From Gemmatimonadales bacterium UBA2960 (GTDB taxonomy: Bacteria > Gemmatimonadota > Gemmatimonadetes > Longimicrobiales > Gaopeijiaceae): 8,309 bases of DNA. Below, in pieces: positions 1 to 4,745 of this stretch. Every line of letters begins with the position of its first letter. The first letter of the stretch is position 1. The notes beneath the pieces were generated by a model. The model was not told the DNA's origin, did no database searches, and worked only from the letters and a program-made list of their open reading frames with translations. The DNA is taken from positions 1 to 8,309 of the forward strand of contig DEBI01000043.1 of the NCBI GenBank assembly GCA_002348465.1, given 5' to 3'. The translations under genes were made by a program, and so were the position numbers.

Positions 1-1117
1 AGTGGGCCCTGACAACAACGTTTATGTGGCGGACACTTACAACGGAAGGATTCAGGTTCACACGTCGGAAGGTGAATTCGTGAGAACTTTCGAAGTCAGT
101 GGATGGCCAAAGACAGTGGCGGTGGATCAGGCAGGAACCGTCTTTGTTTCGGATGTGCTCGGGGTAGGGGGCAATGTCGTTAGTGCTTGGGCGGTCAATC
201 TCACCGGTATAACTGAGTGGTCTCCGCCTGCGTCGATTGACCCTGAGTTACCAACACTTCTATCGGAGTTTGATGTATATCCATCTGCTCCAGACCTCAC
301 TGTGCATACAGACGCGGCAATCAACTATGAGCCAGAGTGGCCACTGTGGAGCAACGGATCCGAAAAGGATCGGTTTATGTTGATGCCCTCCAATGAGTCG
401 ATAGATGTCTCTGATTCAAATAAGTGGGACTTTCCGGAAGACATAAAATTTTTCAAGACTTTCTCTTATGCGAGAGACGGTGAATCAGCACAAAGACCTA
501 GGCCGATAGAAACACGTCTGATCTGGAAAAGGGATGGTGATTGGACAGTTGCCAGTTATCTCTGGAAAGCCGATGGCAGCGACGCGGAGCTTTTAGATGG
601 GTCTGAACCGGTGGACATTCCGGTCGTTGACAGTGCAGGCAGGGCTTTCCGGCACATCGTTCCGAGCAGAGAGGAGTGCAACGTCTGTCATCAAGCGTCT
701 CCTGGATTCGTTCTCGGGTTCTCTGAGATCCAGCTGAACCACCAACTTCCTGGTCATTCCAGTACTCAATTTTCAAGGCTTATAGAGAGCGGTACGCTCA
801 TTGGTTTCGCGGGCGGCCCAGTGGCGAAAGTGACTGATCCAGACGAAAGCACGCGGCTAGTTAAGGGGTATGTTCAGGGCAATTGTGTCCAGTGCCACAA
901 TGGTGGCGTAGCAATAGACTTTGGACATGAAACCTTTTTGCAGAACACAGTAAACGTGGCGGGACGAGACGGAATACTGATTGTTCCAGGAAATCCGGAC
1001 CAAAGCTCTCTATACAGGTTGTTTTCCGAGGGAGGGATGCCACCGTTAGGTGTCCAACTGATAGACAGTGAGACTATAGATCTTCTTGGTTCTTGGATAA
1101 CCGAACTACAAAACTGA
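1..1117 (+). CDS. NHL-repeat / dihaem c-type cytochrome-like protein (HNE_0200-type), 5' partial
   Basis: The reading frame is open from the window edge to the TGA at 1115-1117. The GTG at position 2 is probably an internal Val, because it falls inside an NHL repeat (PDNNVYVADTYNGRIQV), so the true start lies upstream. Residues are numbered from that GTG. Residues 1-32 match the end of an NHL beta-propeller. From about residue 97 the protein follows the conserved pattern I recall for the HNE_0200 (TIGR03806-like) family: WPLWSNGSEKDRF, a W-F-P motif, IETRLIWK, SYLWKADGSDAELL, then two haem-c sites, CNVCH (226-230) and CVQCH (295-299). GGMPPLG near the C-terminus offers Met346 as a possible axial ligand. 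Haem c is attached in the periplasm, so export is expected, but the signal peptide is outside the window. The role is inferred as periplasmic electron transfer, perhaps serving a dehydrogenase. The substrate is unknown. The propeller plus dihaem fusion is the notable point. Confidence 0.85.
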   Translation, partial: VGPDNNVYVADTYNGRIQVHTSEGEFVRTFEVSGWPKTVAVDQAGTVFVSDVLGVGGNVVSAWAVNLTGITEWSPPASIDPELPTLLSEFDVYPSAPDLTVHTDAAINYEPEWPLWSNGSEKDRFMLMPSNESIDVSDSNKWDFPEDIKFFKTFSYARDGESAQRPRPIETRLIWKRDGDWTVASYLWKADGSDAELLDGSEPVDIPVVDSAGRAFRHIVPSREECNVCHQASPGFVLGFSEIQLNHQLPGHSSTQFSRLIESGTLIGFAGGPVAKVTDPDESTRLVKGYVQGNCVQCHNGGVAIDFGHETFLQNTVNVAGRDGILIVPGNPDQSSLYRLFSEGGMPPLGVQLIDSETIDLLGSWITELQN

Positions 1118-1214
1118 GCATGAGGCTAGACGTCGGTTGAAAAGGGGAGGACGCTAGCGGGCGGTGCATTAAGTTTAAGGGACAGCGATGGGCTAGCAGT
1201 TGGTCTGGAGAGGA
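1118..1214. other. Convergent intergenic gap, no clear terminator
   Basis: This is the 97-bp gap between the 3' ends of the cytochrome-like gene and the minus-strand DUF3299 gene. The hexamer GCTAGC occurs at 1153-1158 and 1192-1197. It is self-complementary, so the two copies could pair across a 33-nt loop. On the minus strand the pair is followed, after a few bases, by a short CCTTTT stretch. This is a poor intrinsic terminator. I see no ORF or RNA gene here. Confidence 0.4.
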
Positions 1215-1733
1215 TCAGTACCGGAACGGGTATACCTTCATTCCGACGAGTCGGAACCCGGCCTGACCATACACATTGTCGCCCATCTCTATGTGGAGGG
1301 TCCCTTCGATCCAGACGGGGCTCATTCCGGGGAGACTGGCCCTCGTGGAACCGTACATTTGTACCCACACCACTTGGTGCGGCGGTGGAGGAGGTGTGTG
1401 TACACAAGCTCCTTCATAGGGGACAAGGAGGAACTCGGTCACGTTCGATGCCCAGTCCTCGAAAGGGACGGGGAAGCCTACCATTTTGACTAGCTTCCCG
1501 TTCAAGGCCTCTAGGTCCTCCGTTCTTTCACCCGTTCGGTAGTTGAGGCCTCGCAGTATACGCCAATCGATCAGGGTCGGGTCGTCACTTAGCTCTTGAG
1601 TGGCCTCCTTCGTTCCCGCTGTGGTTATGGCTCGTGGCGCTCTCCACGATGCGTTGAGTACAACGACGAGCGCGATCAAGAACAGTCTCACGCTAAACAG
1701 TGTACCGTGACGAGTCTGATCAAGCGGCAGCAT
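1215..1733 (-). CDS. DUF3299 family exported protein
   Basis: A 172-residue protein of the DUF3299 type, whose biochemical function is not established. The diagnostic core is clear: LNGKLVKMVGFPVPFE (77-92), TEFLLVPYEGACVHTPPPPP (99-118), then HQVVWVQM and a PVWIEGTL beta-strand region. The Cys-Val-His followed by five prolines is the family hallmark. The N-terminus has basic residues followed by a hydrophobic stretch (LFLIALVVVLNA, 17-28), which indicates Sec export. I see no lipobox Cys, and the signal peptidase cleavage site is ambiguous. The start is uncertain: neither the ATG at 1733 nor the GTG at 1691 (which would give a tidy VRLFLIALVVV signal) has a good Shine-Dalgarno sequence. The length is normal for the family. 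It lies 66 bp downstream of the regulator gene on the same strand and may be co-transcribed with it. I see no functional link to the plus-strand cluster. Confidence 0.85.
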   Translation of the reverse strand: MLPLDQTRHGTLFSVRLFLIALVVVLNASWRAPRAITTAGTKEATQELSDDPTLIDWRILRGLNYRTGERTEDLEALNGKLVKMVGFPVPFEDWASNVTEFLLVPYEGACVHTPPPPPHQVVWVQMYGSTRASLPGMSPVWIEGTLHIEMGDNVYGQAGFRLVGMKVYPFRY

Positions 1734-1766
1734 CGTTGCGTTGTGTTATCACGTTTAGGTGTGGGA

Positions 1767-1799
1767 GGAGTCGGTTAAATATGGTTGGCCTGTGACTCC
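1767..1799. repeat. Inverted repeat immediately after the regulator stop codon
   Basis: GGAGTC (1767-1772) and GACTCC (1794-1799) are perfect 6-bp inverted arms around a 21-nt AT-rich spacer, directly abutting the stop codon of the minus-strand regulator. In the minus-strand transcript this could form a small hairpin, but there is no T-tract after it. It could be a weak attenuator between the regulator and the DUF3299 gene, a protein site near a DUF3299 promoter, or chance. Confidence 0.25.
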
Positions 1800-2321
1800 C
1801 TAACTAGCGTCGTCAGGGAGGATGCCTGGGTTAGTGATGTCTCGAGATGAGGCGTTTTCTCCCTGGTTGAGATTTTCTTGGGGGAAATCAGAAAGAGTCT
1901 CTATTTCTTTTAAACGCTTTTCAATCTCGGAAGAAATTGCTTGGCTTTCTCTGTGCAGTCGAGCCTGTAGCTGGAGTTGATCACGTTGGCCTTGATCAAG
2001 TTTAGCACCGTGTGAATTACGCATCGTTACCAAGTCGTGTGGTTCGACCTCTCCTCGGGAGATCTGATTTATCACATCGAGGCGTAACCCAAGTTCGTCA
2101 CGTCCTGCTGGATGCATTGAGCCCTCTCCGGTCATGAGCCAATGCCCGTCTACGTCAAGCACCTCAATCAGTTGAGCGATTATCGAGACTCTGGGAGACA
2201 CATCGCGTTTCCAGTTAGCGAGTTGGCTTGAGGTAACGCCAATAAGTCTCGCGATCTCTTGTTGCTCCCTCCCATCTTTGGCAAGGACCATAGCGAGGCG
2301 TCTATGAAACGTTGAAGTCAT
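1800..2321 (-). CDS. XRE/phage-repressor-type helix-turn-helix regulator
   Basis: A 173-residue probable DNA-binding regulator. Residues 1-66 are the DNA-binding part: the helix-turn-helix is at about 19-40 (QEIARLIGVTSSQLANWKRD), then a helix with SIIAQLIEVLDVDGHWLMTGEG. The WLMTGEG ending is typical of short CI/Cro-like regulators of phage and mobile-element origin. The remainder has no peptidase (LexA/CI) or ligand domain that I recognise. Residues 108-142 are rich in Gln, Glu, Arg and Leu and look like an amphipathic helix or coiled coil, which would suit dimerisation. The tail (143-173) is polar and probably disordered. The ATG at 2321 is well supported by GGAGG (complement of 2329-2333), 7 nt upstream. 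The gene is transcribed away from the ligase operon and shares a 95-bp control region with it. The inferred role is repressor or autoregulator of that operon. The target has not been shown. Confidence 0.85.
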   Translation of the reverse strand: MTSTFHRRLAMVLAKDGREQQEIARLIGVTSSQLANWKRDVSPRVSIIAQLIEVLDVDGHWLMTGEGSMHPAGRDELGLRLDVINQISRGEVEPHDLVTMRNSHGAKLDQGQRDQLQLQARLHRESQAISSEIEKRLKEIETLSDFPQENLNQGENASSRDITNPGILPDDAS

Positions 2322-2416
2322 TCCCTTTCCTCCAACAGATGCTTGCAGTAATATGCTATCAGGTTGCCTTATACGGTAAGTGTATACTTAAGACTGCTAT
2401 CGGTTCTGAGCAACGT
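2322..2416. promoter_or_regulatory. Divergent promoter/operator region between regulator and operon
   Basis: This region separates the regulator start codon from the ligase start codon. A -10-like TATACT lies at 2383-2388 for the plus strand. A -10-like TATAAG lies on the minus strand (complement of 2368-2373). Both lack a good -35 at normal spacing, which is consistent with regulated promoters, and they overlap back to back, so only one polymerase could bind at a time. Between and over them lies the imperfect palindrome TAAGTGTATACTTA (2377-2390, 12 of 14 bases symmetric). A perfect CTTAAG lies at 2387-2392, and a smaller CTTA-n5-TAAG pair at 2368-2380. The promoter calls are by eye only; the symmetry is visible directly. 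Confidence 0.4.
2354..2405. repeat. Direct repeat TGCTATC(A)GGTT flanking the putative operator
   Basis: TGCTATCAGGTT (2354-2365) and TGCTATCGGTT (2395-2405) are near-identical, differing by a single inserted A. Their starts are 41 bp apart, close to four helical turns, so both would lie on the same face of the DNA. They bracket the palindrome at 2377-2390 and the candidate -10 boxes. This layout suggests cooperative binding by a dimeric regulator, most simply the divergent XRE protein. Chance recurrence of a 7-mer cannot be excluded. Confidence 0.4.
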
Positions 2417-3841
2417 ATGAACTGCACAAATAGAGTCACTAGCTATTTCTCCGAGCGAGCAACCGCTCCGGCTGTGTGCACTTTGAAGGACGGCTGCGCT
2501 TCGTTTGGTGATATCGGGACGCTCTCGGCTGCCGCGCAAGCGCTGGCTTCTGATGAAGGACTGAGTGCGGGTGACACGGTCCTAGTCCTGTCATCACCTG
2601 ATCCCTTTTTGTACGCGACTATCCTTGGATTCCTTGGACGCGGAATAGTGGTTGTCTTTGTTGAGCCATGGCTTCCGGTCAGAGATATCCAGCATGTTTT
2701 GCAGCGTGTGCAACCTAAAGCGTTCATAGGTTCACGTTTGGCACAGCTGTGGGCTACCCGAATCCCCGCAGCACGGAGTATCCCGAGGTGGATCCATATC
2801 GGTTCCCTGAGGCATCACACTGGCCGCCGTGATTTCGATTGTGTTGACCTAGACCCATCATCTCCAGCAACCATAACCTTTTCTTCTGGAACTACTGGCG
2901 CACCAAAAGGAATCGTGCGGAGTCACGCCTGCATGTCGGCAGTACACGATGCTCTAACCGATTCTGATCGCTTCGGTCATTTCGAAGAACCTGCGTTGTG
3001 TGTGTTCCCAAATATGGCACTCCTTCATCTCGGAACTGGCCGAGGATCACTCATAGTGCCGAAAAGTTGGAGTACACGAGTCCTCAGACGCCTCAGTCAA
3101 AGGGCGGCCGCGTTAAAGACGGCTAGTCTCGCGGCCGGACCGGCCTTCCTTATGAAACTGCTGCGCTTCAAAGACCGACATGGCGGTTTCGATGATCTTA
3201 GGGCAATTATAATTGGCGGAGCACAGACGGATTGCTGGGCCCTAGAACTTGGTTTCGATCGGTGGCCTGCAGCACGTTGGACCCATGTGTATGGTGGTTC
3301 TGAGGTTGAACCCGTCGCGTGTGTCGACGCTCGAGAAGCGGTTGCAAAAAGTAGGGGGAGAGACCGCTTTCAGGCGCTTTTCGTTGGAGCCCCCGTGCCT
3401 ATGGTTGCAACACGAGTTGAGCCAGATGGGCTTCTCGTGTCCGGTGCGAATGTCGCGAGGCATCTAGATGCACCTCAGACAGCGGGATCGTTTAACAAGA
3501 GAGAAAGGCATTGGCACAACATGGGGGACCGGATTCTCACCGACGAAGAAGGATGGTGGTATGCTGGACGGGTCGCCCAACCCGAGACTGAGTTCCATCT
3601 GGAGCAAAGGATTTACTCACACCTTGGAACGAGCGCCTGTTTCGTCAGCGCTTTGTCCAGCGGTCGTCTAGTGCTATTTGGTGATCAGGTCACTCGACGT
3701 GTCGCCGACGCCGAAGGGTTCACCTCTCTCTTTCCCGAGGTAGAAGGGCTGGAGGACCTATCGATCGTTAGGGATCGACGTCATCGCGCTAGGATAGATA
3801 GACCCCGTACCCTGCTTAAGAGCAGGATTCGGAGGACGTGA
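2417..3841 (+). CDS. OleC-like adenylate-forming (ANL superfamily) ligase
   Basis: A 474-residue AMP-forming ligase expected to activate a carboxylate as an acyl-adenylate, with transfer to CoA or another acceptor. The frame is open further upstream to 2312, but that would overlap the divergent regulator. ATG 2417 gives an N-terminus (NRVTSYFSERATAPAV) that aligns with the usual start of the family; its Shine-Dalgarno is weak. Motifs in order: nucleotide loop TFSSGTTGAPKG (154-165); VFPNMALLHLG, in the place of the FPPFALFDPALG region of OleC; IIIGGAQ (264-270); A5 motif YGGSEVEP (292-299), where Ser replaces the common Thr; WHNMGDRILTDEEGWWYAGR (366-385) with the ribose-binding Asp371 and hinge Arg385. 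The C-terminal lobe is short and ends with DRRHRARIDRP, matching the DxRHNAKIxR signature of OleC-type enzymes but with Arg where Lys is expected. The substrate is unknown. A bulky lipophilic acid or beta-hydroxy acid is plausible from the OleC resemblance. Confidence 0.88.
   Translation: MNCTNRVTSYFSERATAPAVCTLKDGCASFGDIGTLSAAAQALASDEGLSAGDTVLVLSSPDPFLYATILGFLGRGIVVVFVEPWLPVRDIQHVLQRVQPKAFIGSRLAQLWATRIPAARSIPRWIHIGSLRHHTGRRDFDCVDLDPSSPATITFSSGTTGAPKGIVRSHACMSAVHDALTDSDRFGHFEEPALCVFPNMALLHLGTGRGSLIVPKSWSTRVLRRLSQRAAALKTASLAAGPAFLMKLLRFKDRHGGFDDLRAIIIGGAQTDCWALELGFDRWPAARWTHVYGGSEVEPVACVDAREAVAKSRGRDRFQALFVGAPVPMVATRVEPDGLLVSGANVARHLDAPQTAGSFNKRERHWHNMGDRILTDEEGWWYAGRVAQPETEFHLEQRIYSHLGTSACFVSALSSGRLVLFGDQVTRRVADAEGFTSLFPEVEGLEDLSIVRDRRHRARIDRPRTLLKSRIRRT
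3831..3835 (+). promoter_or_regulatory. Ribosome binding site for the UbiA gene
   Basis: GGAGG lies 10 nt before the ATG at 3846, inside the last codons of the ligase gene. It supports this start and translation from a shared mRNA. Confidence 0.7.
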
Positions 3842-3845
3842 CCTT

Positions 3846-4745
3846 ATGACAGAAGAGACCACAACTTCGTTAAGGGTGCCTCCTAAGTCTGCTACATGGT
3901 TCACGTTTGCGCGCGAGCGTTTCCAGGTCCCGGCTGTCTTGATCTTTGGGGCTGCACAGTCTGCATCAGCTCAGTACGTCGTTTCCTCTACGTTGGATTG
4001 GGTGGCCCTGGTGGTCTCCATTCTAGGAATCTCTGTACTGCTAGTCGTCATGCGCATGATGGATGAACTCAAGGACCTCGATAAAGATCGGATTGCCCAC
4101 CCATATCGCCCTTTGCCGAGAGGTCTCATTTCATCGGAAGAAGTGCGGTACGGACTCCGGATCTTGATCGGAGTACTTCTAGGTGCAGCCATCCTTATCG
4201 GACTTCTTGGAAACCCGATAGCGGGTACTCTTCTCGGCTTGAGCGTGGGGTACTCGCTGCTGATGTATAGAGAGTTTTTCATACCAGAGTTCTTGGACGC
4301 GCGGCCATTTTTCTACGCGGCCACGCATCAGGTCATAATCATTCCGATCTATGCGTTTGCAACTGCTACCGCAGTGCCTGAAGCTGCCTTCACTAGGCCG
4401 GTACTTTGGTTCGCCATGACCGGTCTTGGAGCCTCGTTTGCTCTAGAGGTGTGCCGTAAGCTTGACCCCGAGGCCCATCCGGCACTCAGGACTTATTTGA
4501 CTGTCTCAGGTCCGGGTCGCACCGCTACAGCAGTCGCGGCTTCGGTGCTACTAGCAGTATACGGCGCCTACAAAATAGGTGTCTTCGCCATTATGGGACC
4601 CGTCGCGCTGGTTCTGCTGGCTAGCCTAGTCTTGATTATGGCCCGTCCCACCAGATTCAAATGGACAGCTGGCTTTGCAGGATTGTTTGTGCTCGTTCAG
4701 GTCTTCGCGCCCACGATAGCGCATATAGTGGGGATGTTATCATGA
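3846..4745 (+). CDS. UbiA-family membrane prenyltransferase (atypical second Asp motif)
   Basis: A 299-residue integral membrane protein with about nine hydrophobic segments, starting near residues 26, 52, 103, 124, 157, 184, 224, 246 and 274. The first conserved loop is clear: RMMDELKDLDKD (70-81) followed by HPYRPLPRGLIS, corresponding to the NDxxDxxxD...RPL..G signature that binds Mg-diphosphate in UbiA enzymes. The second loop, normally DxxxD, reads ALEVCRKLDPEAHP (199-212), with Glu201, Arg204, Lys205 and Asp207. I recall an uncharacterised UbiA subgroup with a similar F-E-x-x-R-K motif followed by T-Y and G, and TYLTVSGPG (216-224) fits that. Family members transfer prenyl or related groups from diphosphate donors to aromatic, sugar-phosphate or lipid acceptors in the membrane. 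The donor and acceptor here are unknown. It starts 4 nt after the ligase stop, and its own stop overlaps the next start (ATGA). Confidence 0.88.
   Translation: MTEETTTSLRVPPKSATWFTFARERFQVPAVLIFGAAQSASAQYVVSSTLDWVALVVSILGISVLLVVMRMMDELKDLDKDRIAHPYRPLPRGLISSEEVRYGLRILIGVLLGAAILIGLLGNPIAGTLLGLSVGYSLLMYREFFIPEFLDARPFFYAATHQVIIIPIYAFATATAVPEAAFTRPVLWFAMTGLGASFALEVCRKLDPEAHPALRTYLTVSGPGRTATAVAASVLLAVYGAYKIGVFAIMGPVALVLLASLVLIMARPTRFKWTAGFAGLFVLVQVFAPTIAHIVGMLS

Noticed and set aside
1153..1197. Paired GCTAGC hexamers as a bidirectional terminator.
   Set aside because: The loop is long, the stem is only 6 bp and no proper T-tract follows. GCTAGC also occurs elsewhere in the window (near 4818 and 6599).
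1200..1493. Plus-strand 97-residue ORF.
   Set aside because: It is antisense to the DUF3299 gene, whose family motifs are unmistakable, and has no recognisable protein features.
2312..2416. Upstream extension of the ligase frame, adding 35 residues.
   Set aside because: It overlaps the start of the divergent regulator, runs through the control region and does not resemble the ANL N-terminus. ATG 2417 fits the family.
4661..4741. Upstream extension of the phosphotransferase, adding 27 residues.
   Set aside because: It lies inside the UbiA gene in another frame. ATG 4742 in the ATGA overlap precedes the conserved GGGKANQLA motif directly.
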